The translations under genes and the position numbers were made by a program. Of a DNA stretch of 64,000 bases, positions 9,168 to 16,382 are shown in pieces. Each line of letters begins with the position of its first letter. The first letter of the stretch is position 1. The notes beneath the pieces were generated by a model. The model saw nothing but the letters and a program-made list of their open reading frames with translations, did not search any database and was not told the origin of the DNA. Source of the DNA: a bacterium (GTDB taxonomy: Bacteria > Bacillota > Clostridia > Oscillospirales > Acutalibacteraceae); contig JALFLK010000013.1 of NCBI GenBank assembly GCA_022774755.1, forward strand, positions 1 to 64,000, written 5' to 3'.

Positions 9168-10222
9168 TTATCAACCTGCTTAATGGATATTACACCCGGA
9201 GAGGCAAACAGATTTTGCTCGGGATATTTGTCATAAGCGGTTAGCCCGTAATTTGCTACCCCGGGAATTTCGTAAATAATTTTGCCTATATCTGCCATAA
9301 GCACAGGAACACCGACTCCCCTGGATGAAATATACTGTGAAATTTTTGCCGTGCAGGCATTTTCGATTTCTTCATAGCTAAAGCCCTCTTTTACGGCAAT
9401 TTTAACAACAACAGATACATTCAAGGGCGATGCGCTTTTCACAAGAACATCCGTGTTAATCTCACGCTTTTGATCAATTAGAGCCTGTGTCTTGGCAATA
9501 AGCCCATCGTCGGCGGATGCGCCTTTTTTACATATGTAAACATTTACCGTACCTGCCCCTCTCTCCAAGGGTATCACTCCTGCGCTCTCTACCCCATCAA
9601 CACTTTGTGCAAGCTTTTTGTAGTATGCGCTGTTACATCCGTTTGAGGGATTAACTATGGTAGCTGTAATTCTCCGGCGAAAGCTTTCATCGTCCTCAAG
9701 GTCTGTTCCCCCTGTAAATGCAGACTCGTTTTTCACCTTAAGTCCGCTGTCAGCAGGACTGCAAATAACGGTGATTCGGTTTGCCTGCACATTGCCCTTT
9801 GAACCGCCTGTAAACGCCGTACAACCCACGGTAACAGAGCTTTCTCCGTACTCAATACTGCACGGTTCATCGGTTTTATAAACAAGCGCCTGTTCTCCCG
9901 ATGTTGAAACCGCCGTTCCCGACGGAATTGTTACGGTATTCACAGCGTCGCTGTCAAGATAAAATGTAACCTCACCCACCGCCTTCTGAGGCTGTTTGCG
10001 GTAAATCCCCCTGTATTCTCCGTGATAATCCAGGTATTCTCCCGAAGCTGTTTTTACCTGAGTTTGGTTTTTAATAAAATCCATATTCATTCGGCAGGAC
10101 AAAATCTCCCCTGCAAGGAGCTTTAATCTTATAGCCGTATCCGAAGCCTCAGCAGGATAGTCGCCTGTAAGACTGCGGTATTTTTCTTTCATTCGGCTGT
10201 ATATTGTTTCAAAGCTTTCCAT
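9164..10222 (-). CDS. Baseplate J-like wedge protein
   Basis: 352 residues, the usual size of baseplate J (gpJ/XkdT) proteins that form the wedge ring around the tail hub. Family features include an N-terminal helical region (DTAIRLKLLAGEILSCR), the beta-rich central section containing VTIPSGTAVSTSGE, the GGSKGNVQA motif, and a C-terminal VADIGK-like segment (here MADIGKIIYEIPGV). It overlaps the gpI-like gene by 4 bases and the gp25-like gene by 1 base. Wedge proteins normally belong to contractile tails, yet no sheath gene is present in this operon. Confidence 0.9.
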   Translation of the reverse strand: MESFETIYSRMKEKYRSLTGDYPAEASDTAIRLKLLAGEILSCRMNMDFIKNQTQVKTASGEYLDYHGEYRGIYRKQPQKAVGEVTFYLDSDAVNTVTIPSGTAVSTSGEQALVYKTDEPCSIEYGESSVTVGCTAFTGGSKGNVQANRITVICSPADSGLKVKNESAFTGGTDLEDDESFRRRITATIVNPSNGCNSAYYKKLAQSVDGVESAGVIPLERGAGTVNVYICKKGASADDGLIAKTQALIDQKREINTDVLVKSASPLNVSVVVKIAVKEGFSYEEIENACTAKISQYISSRGVGVPVLMADIGKIIYEIPGVANYGLTAYDKYPEQNLFASPGVISIKQVDK

Positions 10223-10566
10223 TAAAGCACCACCTCTTTTTCGTATGTTTCATCGCCTGCGGTAAATTCCGCCGTAACCCTTAATTTTCCGCCGTCAACT
10301 GATGCTGATTTCACCTTGGCGTAAATGTTGCCCAGGGAATATATGCTTTCGTTAATAAGCTGTTCCAGCTTAAATATATCCTCAGGCGAAAATCCGTCTT
10401 TCAGGCGGTGGCATTGAGAGCCCAGGTTTCTGTCGTATATATAGCTCCCCTTGGGAACGGTTATGCAGATAACCGCCTGCTGAATAAGCTCATCAATGCC
10501 GTAAACCTTAACAGGACTGCCGTTTGTTTCGGTTGCAATATCGCCGTTTTCCAATTTTAAATCCAC
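10222..10566 (-). CDS. Baseplate wedge protein, gp25/XkdS-like (DUF2634)
   Basis: 114 residues. The motif PKGSYIYDRNLGSQ, followed by a helix and two strands ending TAGDETYEKEVVL, fits the gp25/GPW family, which in contractile tails nucleates sheath assembly. It is sandwiched between the spike-like and baseplate J genes with one-base overlaps on both sides. Keeping a sheath-nucleating homologue without any sheath gene is notable. Confidence 0.8.
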   Translation of the reverse strand: MDLKLENGDIATETNGSPVKVYGIDELIQQAVICITVPKGSYIYDRNLGSQCHRLKDGFSPEDIFKLEQLINESIYSLGNIYAKVKSASVDGGKLRVTAEFTAGDETYEKEVVL

Positions 10567-10895
10567 TAATATTCAACTCCGTTTATATAAACCTTGCCGT
10601 TGTTGCAAAGGTAAATCTCTGCTCCTCCCTGTGAGTAAAGCAAAAGCTCGCCCGGCTTAATGTCTCTTTTTTCTGCAAAAGTGCCCACAGCCACATTCTC
10701 TCCCTTGAGGGGTATCACCACAGCACTTTCTCCGCTTGGGGGCACGCTGATAACTCCGTATGGAAACACCTGCTTAACCGAACGGAGCAGATTTGACGAT
10801 ACTACGCTGACTGTTTGTGAATCTGCGGATGAAACCTCGCCCTTGTTTGCAGAGTCACCGGCATTTTGTTTTGTTATGTAATCAATAAGCCACAT
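10566..10895 (-). CDS. Baseplate spike/OB-fold-like protein (gpV/XkdR-like)
   Basis: 109 residues. It has an OB-like beta pattern (SVPPSGESAVVIPLKGENVAVG) and ends with the spike-type signature QGGAEIYLCNNGKVYINGVEY-like sequence found at the end of Mu gp45/XkdR-type small puncturing proteins. The ATG at 10895 has an AAAAGGAG site that lies inside the displaced 3' end of the upstream hub gene. Predicted role is the central tip of the particle. A specific family call is inference from position and the C-terminal pattern. Confidence 0.65.
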   Translation of the reverse strand: MWLIDYITKQNAGDSANKGEVSSADSQTVSVVSSNLLRSVKQVFPYGVISVPPSGESAVVIPLKGENVAVGTFAEKRDIKPGELLLYSQGGAEIYLCNNGKVYINGVEY

Positions 10896-11004
10896 TTGTA
10901 TTCTCCTTTTTTAAGGTTATATCGCAGTATTCAGAGTCAGGCTCCTGCACAATCGCCAAAGCGCTTACATAGAGCTTTGTTATATTTCCAGGCAGGAGTC
11001 CTTT
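10882..11004 (-). other. Displaced C-terminal coding segment of the hub gene (-1 frame)
   Basis: In the frame one base back from the hub ORF, codons remain open from about 11004 to a TGA at 10882-10884 and read as a normal beta-rich protein tail (NITKLYVSALAIVQEP, then DSEYCDITLKKEN). Ending inside the start of the spike-like gene reproduces the overlapping-gene style of the operon. No canonical X XXY YYZ slippery heptamer is visible at the junction. Confidence 0.55.
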
Positions 11005-11840
11005 ATTTCTGCACTTTGAAAAACGCTGAAACTTCGGATACTTTCTGTCCTGATTTTGTATTCCTCATACTGCGAGTTTGTATTCTCTATTATTCTGAAC
11101 GCCGTTTCCGCAGGCGTCGAAGCACAGCAGGCGTCAACGCACCTCTCCCTTATTACGCCCGTCTTATCACCCAGGTTGTTTTTGATTATTGTGTTGTAAA
11201 AATCATCGGAGGAGGTTTTTATTCTGACGGAGGAAATTACTTTACAGGGATAGCTGTTCGCTGTAATGCTTGTATATGTAAAGAACTGATAATCTGATGA
11301 ATCCGAAAAAATAACCTTTTCAGCGGGATTTACCCCTGTAAAGATAATTTTACCGTCAGGCAGTACGGCAGGCTTACAGCCGTAATTGATACTGCAAAAA
11401 TCGGACAGAATCTTATATACGCTTGTCCCCTTTTTAACGGTAAATTTACCGTTTACTGCTTTGCCGTCTGCAATAAAGGAATCAAACCCCAAGGGTGCAA
11501 GGTACTTTTCAAAAATAACGTCAGCCGTAGGATTTATAAACTCACAGGGTATGCCCTCGTTATCAATAAGAAGAGCAGTAAAATCTCTGAAATATAAAGC
11601 CACAAAGGCTCCCTTTTGATTTTTACGCAATTTACTCTCGTCGCAGATACCGCTGAAAATACGGTTGTTTTCATTATCGAAAACGCTTACTCTGCTCACA
11701 TCTTTATATGTATCAAAATACGGGAGCGTAACTTCAAGGCTGTCGGCAGGTACGTCGGAATCCATAGACAGTTTAAGGCTGACGCACCCGGGAGAAGTTA
11801 TCCTTTCCCAATCCTTGTTGTAAAAGCACACATTCAGCAT
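10980..11840 (-). CDS. Tail hub protein (gpD/XkdQ-like), apparently frameshifted near its 3' end
   Basis: 286 residues as read. It matches XkdQ/late-control-D-type hub proteins (gp27 relatives): an N-terminal beta domain (SLKLSMDSDVPADSLEVTL), the central SVYKILSDFCSINYGC motif and a C-terminal domain. Such proteins form the trimeric centre of the baseplate. The reading frame stops at 10980-10982, but a -1 shift at the A-rich site near 11002-11007 continues for about 40 more plausible residues (GLLPGNITKLYVSALAIV...) to a TGA at 10882-10884, overlapping the next gene's start by 14 bases as neighbouring genes do. I therefore read this gene as carrying a frameshift (mutation, sequencing error or recoding). 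It overlaps the LysM gene by 7 bases. Confidence 0.75.
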   Translation of the reverse strand: MLNVCFYNKDWERITSPGCVSLKLSMDSDVPADSLEVTLPYFDTYKDVSRVSVFDNENNRIFSGICDESKLRKNQKGAFVALYFRDFTALLIDNEGIPCEFINPTADVIFEKYLAPLGFDSFIADGKAVNGKFTVKKGTSVYKILSDFCSINYGCKPAVLPDGKIIFTGVNPAEKVIFSDSSDYQFFTYTSITANSYPCKVISSVRIKTSSDDFYNTIIKNNLGDKTGVIRERCVDACCASTPAETAFRIIENTNSQYEEYKIRTESIRSFSVFQSAEIKDSCLEI

Positions 11841-12352
11841 AATTTCACCATATCTCCCTCCTTGATACTGTCCGGCGTTTTAATTTGGCAATTCTGCTTT
11901 GCAAGGGTTTCTAAAGGTATAGAATATTTATAAGAAATATCCCAAAGGGTTTCTCCGTTTTTTGCTGTGTGAAAGGGAGCCTTCGGCAGGCTTTTTTCCC
12001 GGGTATCTGCCTCTGTAAATACAAAGGAATACTCAATTATGTTCTCCTTTGGCGGACAAAGCATCTGAAAATCGGTAAAGTACGCCTCCACCGAGGGCAG
12101 ACCGTAAACGGAAAGCACACCCTTTCCGCCTTGGGCAAAAAGCCTGTTGATTTTGTTAAACTGCTCAAGGCAGTCGTCTCCGTAAAACTCGCCTGTGCCT
12201 GAAATCACCGTGTTCCTGCGCATCATTTCCCGAACATCCATACTCTGCGTCAGATACTCCACGGAAACAGTCTTTTTTCCGTTAGAAATTTTAAGGGTCT
12301 TGGGGTTGTTGTTCCATGTTACACCCTTGTACCTTATGCCGGGACATTTCAT
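11834..12352 (-). CDS. LysM-domain tail/baseplate protein (XkdP-like)
   Basis: 172 residues. The N-terminal two thirds are a compact alpha/beta domain, and the last ~48 residues are a LysM domain (NGETLWDISYKYSI ... LAKQNCQIKTPDSI ... EGDMVKL). XkdP/gp53-type proteins attach to the hub in myophage baseplates, and the LysM is thought to contact peptidoglycan or link subunits. Its ATG overlaps the stop of the 45-codon gene (ATGA). In PBSX-like phages the gene immediately before xkdP is the large tape measure xkdO; here it is a 45-residue ORF. Confidence 0.85.
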   Translation of the reverse strand: MKCPGIRYKGVTWNNNPKTLKISNGKKTVSVEYLTQSMDVREMMRRNTVISGTGEFYGDDCLEQFNKINRLFAQGGKGVLSVYGLPSVEAYFTDFQMLCPPKENIIEYSFVFTEADTREKSLPKAPFHTAKNGETLWDISYKYSIPLETLAKQNCQIKTPDSIKEGDMVKLC

Positions 12353-12486
12353 CTGAACACCGCCCGACTTTCTTCTTCAAAAGGCTTTTCATAGCGAAGG
12401 CTCTGCCTGCTCAGCTCCGCACTTAATTCTTCAACAGAAATATACAAAGTATCAACAGCCGTAGTTTCTTCAATTATATTTTCCAT
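12349..12486 (-). CDS. 45-residue ORF in the tail-chaperone/tape-measure position
   Basis: A short ORF with a good upstream AGGAGG (about 6 bases before the ATG at 12486) and a TGA that overlaps the ATG of the LysM gene by four bases, so it is very likely translated. It is acidic and helical (MENIIEETTAVDTLYISVEE at the start). In related phages this place holds the tail assembly chaperone and a tape measure of hundreds to over a thousand residues. The ORF may be a minimal chaperone, or a fused remnant left by deletion of those genes. No family was recognised. Confidence 0.6.
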   Translation of the reverse strand: MENIIEETTAVDTLYISVEELSAELSRQSLRYEKPFEEESRAVFR

Positions 12487-12497
12487 AAAACCTCCTG

Positions 12498-12860
12498 CTA
12501 AAATTTATTAAATGCTTTAATTTTGTGGACGTACATAAGGTTTTTATTCTGAAAAATTCCGCAGTCGCTTTGGAGCAGACAGCATGGCTCGTATGTAAAG
12601 GTTTTCCCGTTTTTAACGGTTAGTTCAAGGGAAAAATCAACCAATCCGTCAAGGGGATTATCCTCTGTAAATGCCTGATTTATAACTATATCAAACTCCT
12701 TGTTTAAAGGTATTCTTTCTTCAGGCTCCCCCGAAAGATATTCACAAATTTCGTAATAACCTGCGGTTTCATTTACGGAAATCCCCTCAACGCCCCAAAG
12801 CGCCTGACCGTTTACCGAAACGGTAACATCTCCTCCCTGCAAAAAGTTAAATACAGTCAT
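12498..12860 (-). CDS. Tail tube-like protein (XkdM-like)
   Basis: 120 residues. ATG at 12860, with GGGAGG six bases upstream, is preferred to the in-frame TTG at 12878. The alternating beta-strand pattern (GDVTVSVNGQALWGVEGISV ... YEICEYLSGEPEERIPL) resembles the XkdM/tube fold that stacks as hexamers around the DNA channel. It follows the terminator-like gene, as in PBSX, but the sheath gene that normally precedes the tube gene is absent. It might instead be a tube-initiator or adaptor; the family call is moderate. Confidence 0.6.
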   Translation of the reverse strand: MTVFNFLQGGDVTVSVNGQALWGVEGISVNETAGYYEICEYLSGEPEERIPLNKEFDIVINQAFTEDNPLDGLVDFSLELTVKNGKTFTYEPCCLLQSDCGIFQNKNLMYVHKIKAFNKF

Positions 12861-13294
12861 ATTTTTACCTCCCTGCAAAGATAAAAGCTTACATCAACAC
12901 AGCAATCACGGTACATAGCGTTTATATTTTCGTCAAAGCCCACAGGAGAAAACTTAACCCCGCTGACGATTTTCTCTTCGTCGGCATTTTTGATGTTTTC
13001 GCACAAAATCCCCGAAACAGAGGTAAGCTCCTGTCCGTTCTGATAATCGGGCGCATAAATTCTTATTTTAATTTGTGCTGTGAATTTTTCACCGTTTAAG
13101 CCGTTATAAACCCTGTTGCCCAAAAAGCTGTTTGTTCTTGACATAGAGTCAATGGAAACCACAGCCAGATACCCCGAAACGGGAGTTTCCGGGGCATCCG
13201 CCCCATAGGCTTTAACAAAGCGGACATCCTCAAGTCCTCCCGACTGCTTAGCCTTAACAATAAGCCCGTCGGCAATCTGCTCAATTTCTCTCAT
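12857..13294 (-). CDS. Tail terminator/completion-like protein
   Basis: 145 residues. ATG at 13294, preceded by AAGGAGG with 9-base spacing, is better than the upstream TTG at 13300. The mixed alpha/beta pattern, beginning with a helix and followed by strands containing AQIKIRIYAPDYQNGQEL and ending VDVSFYLCREVKI, fits tail-terminator/head-tail joining proteins (XkdJ/gpU-like) that cap the tube. It overlaps the next gene by 4 bases and the previous one by 14, consistent with coupled translation. Function is inferred mainly from position. Confidence 0.55.
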   Translation of the reverse strand: MREIEQIADGLIVKAKQSGGLEDVRFVKAYGADAPETPVSGYLAVVSIDSMSRTNSFLGNRVYNGLNGEKFTAQIKIRIYAPDYQNGQELTSVSGILCENIKNADEEKIVSGVKFSPVGFDENINAMYRDCCVDVSFYLCREVKI

Positions 13295-13646
13295 AAACAA
13301 AATCCTCCTTACGTGGCGGAACGTATGGCTTTAGAATTGCCCAAAGGTACAGTTCTCTGTCGCCGTAAACAAAGCTCTCCGCCCTTTTTACGGCGTACTT
13401 TTTACCGCCGTTTTCAATAATTGCATCTCCGTGACAGGACAGATTTGTACCTGCTCCTGCAATAAAAAGGTAGTGACCGCCGTCAAAGTAGCCTGCGTCC
13501 AGTCTTTTACCGCCTAAGTACATATTATTTTTGTACCTAAGCGGCTGGATAAAGCCTTTACAGGTATATATTTCCCCGTTGTTGCTTATTTTAATAGTGC
13601 TTCCCCATTTATTTATGGAATTCTCCACGGTTTTGTAAATGCTCAT
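13281..13646 (-). CDS. Head closure/head-tail adaptor-like protein
   Basis: 121 residues, starting at the ATG 13646 that overlaps the previous stop (ATGA); the longer in-frame extension runs inside the upstream gene. It is a beta-rich protein (STIKISNNGEIYTCKGFIQP ... HYLFIAGAGTNL) of the size of stopper/head-closure proteins (XkdH/gp16-like), which plug the portal after packaging. The call rests on size, strand pattern and position between connector and terminator genes. Confidence 0.55.
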   Translation of the reverse strand: MSIYKTVENSINKWGSTIKISNNGEIYTCKGFIQPLRYKNNMYLGGKRLDAGYFDGGHYLFIAGAGTNLSCHGDAIIENGGKKYAVKRAESFVYGDRELYLWAILKPYVPPRKEDFVYERN

Positions 13647-13996
13647 ATTGTCACACCCATAAAGCAGGGACCGCCGAAATCGGTAAAGTCCCTGCACTGC
13701 TCCATCTCACAATTCATCATTTTCTCAGCACGCAGAACCGACTGCTCCTGAGAAATATGAATATCTCCTGCCGTAAATGAGCTTACTTTGTCGCTGTCGT
13801 ACAATGCAAGCTTGTAGTATGCAATGGAGGCGGCAAGGCAGGCGCACCTCTCCTGCTGAGAGTCAGACAGTTCTTCCCTTATGGTATGCTCCAAAACATA
13901 ATTTAGACACTCCGTGCAAAGGAAGGACCATTTTGACAATTCTTCTCCCGTCAGTCCGGAAATAACAGAAAATCGTTTCAGAACATTCTTGAGCAA
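13643..13996 (-). CDS. Head-tail connector-like protein (gp6/XkdG-adjacent type)
   Basis: 117 residues, probably starting with TTG at 13996 (AGAGGTGA six bases upstream; no ATG until residue ~90). It is mostly helical (SQQERCACLAASIAYYKLAL), as expected for the adaptor ring that binds below the portal. It lies 11 bases after the capsid gene and overlaps the closure-protein gene by 4 bases. Confidence 0.6.
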   Translation of the reverse strand: MLKNVLKRFSVISGLTGEELSKWSFLCTECLNYVLEHTIREELSDSQQERCACLAASIAYYKLALYDSDKVSSFTAGDIHISQEQSVLRAEKMMNCEMEQCRDFTDFGGPCFMGVTI

Positions 13997-14007
13997 AAAA
14001 TCACCTC

Positions 14008-14586
14008 TTAGTAAGCAAGCGACTTTGAAGCGTCGGTAAAGATTTTTGCAAAGCCCGCAATACAGCTTATGGACGCCCTTTCAAGCTGACGGTCGATAAG
14101 CTTATCGTAATCGGTAAGGATGTCGCCTGCCTGTACCATTTCAAGACCGCAGTTTTTGTCAAGTCCGATAACCTTGTTACCGCTAATTTCGGGAGTATGA
14201 AGAAGCGACGCTCCCAAAGGCGTAATCATCTTTCCGGTTCCCTGGAAGGTAAGTCCCGACTGAGCGTCCTTCATTTCTGGCAATGACAATAACTTCTGCA
14301 TAGCGTCAGTGGGGGCAAGAATTGTGTTAAGCTCATAGGGATTGAGCGTTGCCCAAAGGTTCACAAGATCAGTATAGGAGATTTTTCCCGATTCCGCAGA
14401 GGAAATTTCAGCACAGGGATTATCGTTGCCGTCGCCTGAAATCAACACCTCCACAGCGTCTTTAAGCTGAGCTCTTGCAATATATCCGCCAATCTGATTA
14501 AGCATAACCGTAAACAGGTCAAGTCTTTGAAATCTGAGAGCTTCATAGGAAGAAACAAGCATTCTGCCCCTCTTGTGAAGCTTCAC
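14008..14586 (-). CDS. Major capsid protein, C-terminal part (downstream of in-frame amber)
   Basis: 192 residues from a GTG, but the same frame continues upstream without a break to the amber codon at 14632-14634. That codon separates it from the N-terminal part (14632-15018); together they make one HK97-fold capsid protein of about 336 residues. The join region reads GASIPTTVIKTSENLVKLHK then GRMLVSSYEALRFQ, the classic E-loop/spine-helix region of HK97-like capsids. Later motifs include TILAPTDAMQKLL and GASLLHTPEISGNKVIGLDK. There is no good Shine-Dalgarno before the GTG, so separate translation of this piece is doubtful. Confidence 0.75.
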   Translation of the reverse strand: MKLHKRGRMLVSSYEALRFQRLDLFTVMLNQIGGYIARAQLKDAVEVLISGDGNDNPCAEISSAESGKISYTDLVNLWATLNPYELNTILAPTDAMQKLLSLPEMKDAQSGLTFQGTGKMITPLGASLLHTPEISGNKVIGLDKNCGLEMVQAGDILTDYDKLIDRQLERASISCIAGFAKIFTDASKSLAY

Positions 14587-14631
14587 AAGGTTTTCAGAGG
14601 TTTTGATTACCGTAGTCGGAATAGACGCACC

Positions 14632-15018
14632 CTAGTTTACGATTTTCAGGCTTTTGTCATCGTCGCCGGCGGCAGAACTTACGGTTCTGTAATCCATACC
14701 GTCGATTTTTGTAACGGTTGCTACGATATTGGGGAGAATATTATTTCTCTCCATACCCTGGCGCACGGCACGACTGACATATTCCGGGAAAAGCGCCGCA
14801 CTATCGCTTGTTTTAAAGAACTTCTCAACACAGTCAGAGCCCTTTCCGCTGACCTTAATGTCGAATCTTTTAAGCTCACGGGAAAAAGCGTCAAGTCCTT
14901 TCAGGGAAGTATTCTCGTAATTTTCAGAGGGGTCGAGCTCCTCCAAAACCTCCGTAAGGCTTTTGCCCGAAATCTGATACATACCCTTTTCAAGTTTTAT
15001 ATTTTCATAATTTGCCAT
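14632..15018 (-). CDS. Major capsid protein, N-terminal part, ending at an in-frame TAG
   Basis: 128 residues with a strong AAGGAGG upstream of its ATG. It carries the N-terminal/P-domain part of an HK97-type capsid protein (MYQISGKSLTEVLEELDPSE and NILPNIVATVTKIDGMDYR) and stops at a TAG. The following codons stay open in the same frame for the rest of the capsid protein. The neighbouring terminase gene uses TAG as its ordinary stop, so wholesale TAG reassignment is unlikely. The gene is therefore best seen as interrupted by a point nonsense mutation, unless the amber is suppressed. Confidence 0.75.
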   Translation of the reverse strand: MANYENIKLEKGMYQISGKSLTEVLEELDPSENYENTSLKGLDAFSRELKRFDIKVSGKGSDCVEKFFKTSDSAALFPEYVSRAVRQGMERNNILPNIVATVTKIDGMDYRTVSSAAGDDDKSLKIVN

Positions 15019-15030
15019 TGTTTTTCCTCC

Positions 15031-15363
15031 TTAAAGAATAAATCCTACCGTGTCGGCAGTTGAGTCAAGTACAAGATATTCCCTGCCTGTGGTTGAAGAA
15101 ACAACCGTACCGTCTGCGCCTGCGCCCAGCTTCTGAAAGCCTGTGGAAATAAGCTTTGTCGCAGGCATATTTACATATCCCGAAAGCACCACGGTGCAGT
15201 AACCGTCCCTGACATCTTCGCAAACTCCGCAGAAATTCTCTCCGCTTGCACAGGGAGAAGCGGTTTTGCTTGCTGTAATTTTTACCGGCATACCCTTTTT
15301 CAGACCTTCGCCGGCAATAAAGGTCAATGCGTTTTCGTTAAATCCGCTGAAATCAATACTCAT
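15031..15363 (-). CDS. Head decoration/stabilisation-like protein
   Basis: 110 residues, almost entirely beta with Gly/Ala/Thr-rich turns (LKKGMPVKITASKTASPCAS ... VVLSGYVNMPATKLISTG). It is placed between the protease and the capsid gene, the position of gpD/DUF2190-type decoration proteins that clamp onto expanded capsids. It follows the protease gene by 17 bases and precedes the capsid gene by 12, all on the minus strand. Confidence 0.6.
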   Translation of the reverse strand: MSIDFSGFNENALTFIAGEGLKKGMPVKITASKTASPCASGENFCGVCEDVRDGYCTVVLSGYVNMPATKLISTGFQKLGAGADGTVVSSTTGREYLVLDSTADTVGFIL

Positions 15364-15380
15364 ATATACCTCCGTAATTT

Positions 15381-16382
15381 TTAAATTTCAAATGCGCTGT
15401 TTTTGGTGTTCTGTTTTTTATCCTTATTGCAAAAAAGCTGAGGCTTACAGGGAATAATCTTATCCGCCTGTTTTTCATATGCTCCGATAAACTCCTTAAG
15501 CTCCGCTATACTCAGCTTTTCGCAGAGGCTTTCGGCGGTTTCAGCCGAAATTTCTGGCTGAACAACTGCGCTGAGCCTTACAAATTTACTGCGCATACTG
15601 CTCTTATATTCTCTGCCCCACTTTGCGTCCTCAAGCAGTTCCCCAAGCACCTGAGAAAGATGCCTGCAATCGCTTTCTTTTAAAACAATTTCATCGGACT
15701 CCCTGAGAATTGCAACCGCTTCAACAGATTTTTTGCATAAGGCATTTACAAAAGTTTCACCGTTTTTCTTATCCATATATTTCTCCTTGTAATTCTTAAT
15801 ACCCTTAATAACGCCTGCGTCCCTTTGTGACGGCACAGCCACAAAGCTCCATTCGTAAGCGTCGGCAGGCTTGCTGAGCAAACAACAGCAAGTTGAGCCG
15901 TTGTAGCTTTTGCCCTTAATATGACGGCAGGTATCAAAGTCTTTGCCGCATACGGAACAGATTTTTTCAGACACACTGCACCCTACGCTTACTTCCTTTA
16001 GAATTCCGCTGTCAATAAGCAAAATCAAATCCTTTGTATTGTCACAAACAGGAATGTACGCCTTTGCCGTAAGCCTGAAATAATCATCGCCGAAGGAGGT
16101 CTTTTTTGACGGTATATTTTCAACACGGCACTGAAAAATCCTTGCGCTTTGATTCTGCGCCTTAGGCTCGTGATTAAAAATCCCCGTCTTGCCCGTAAAC
16201 ATTTTTTCCATATCGAACAGAGCCTCTACGGTAAAACGCTCGTTGTCCCTGTCAATCTCGTTATCGCACAGAACAACCGAAAAAACATAAACCTCCTCCG
16301 CCTTAAACTCACGCCTTGTATATTTGTTAATAAGCTTTATATCCTCATCAGAGGTACCTGCGCTCTTAATTATTGCGCCCAA
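15381..16382 (-). CDS. XkdF-like prohead protease/scaffold with Cys-rich insert
   Basis: 333 residues, start TTG at 16382 overlapping the portal stop (AAGGAG 11 bases upstream). The N-terminal half has the prohead-protease pattern: SVVLCDNEIDRDNERFTVEA, the NHEP His motif (about residue 95) and the strand-turn LKEVSVGCSV that carries the likely catalytic Ser. An insert CSVCGKDFDTCRHIKG followed by CCC could bind zinc, as in other clostridial XkdF-like proteins. The C-terminal ~110 residues are helical and likely act as scaffold. It would mature the capsid during assembly. Confidence 0.75.
   Translation of the reverse strand: MGAIIKSAGTSDEDIKLINKYTRREFKAEEVYVFSVVLCDNEIDRDNERFTVEALFDMEKMFTGKTGIFNHEPKAQNQSARIFQCRVENIPSKKTSFGDDYFRLTAKAYIPVCDNTKDLILLIDSGILKEVSVGCSVSEKICSVCGKDFDTCRHIKGKSYNGSTCCCLLSKPADAYEWSFVAVPSQRDAGVIKGIKNYKEKYMDKKNGETFVNALCKKSVEAVAILRESDEIVLKESDCRHLSQVLGELLEDAKWGREYKSSMRSKFVRLSAVVQPEISAETAESLCEKLSIAELKEFIGAYEKQADKIIPCKPQLFCNKDKKQNTKNSAFEI

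Noticed and set aside
14008-15018. TAG reassigned as a sense codon in the phage operon
   Set aside because: terL ends in TAG and no other phage gene has an in-frame TAG, so a single nonsense mutation is simpler.
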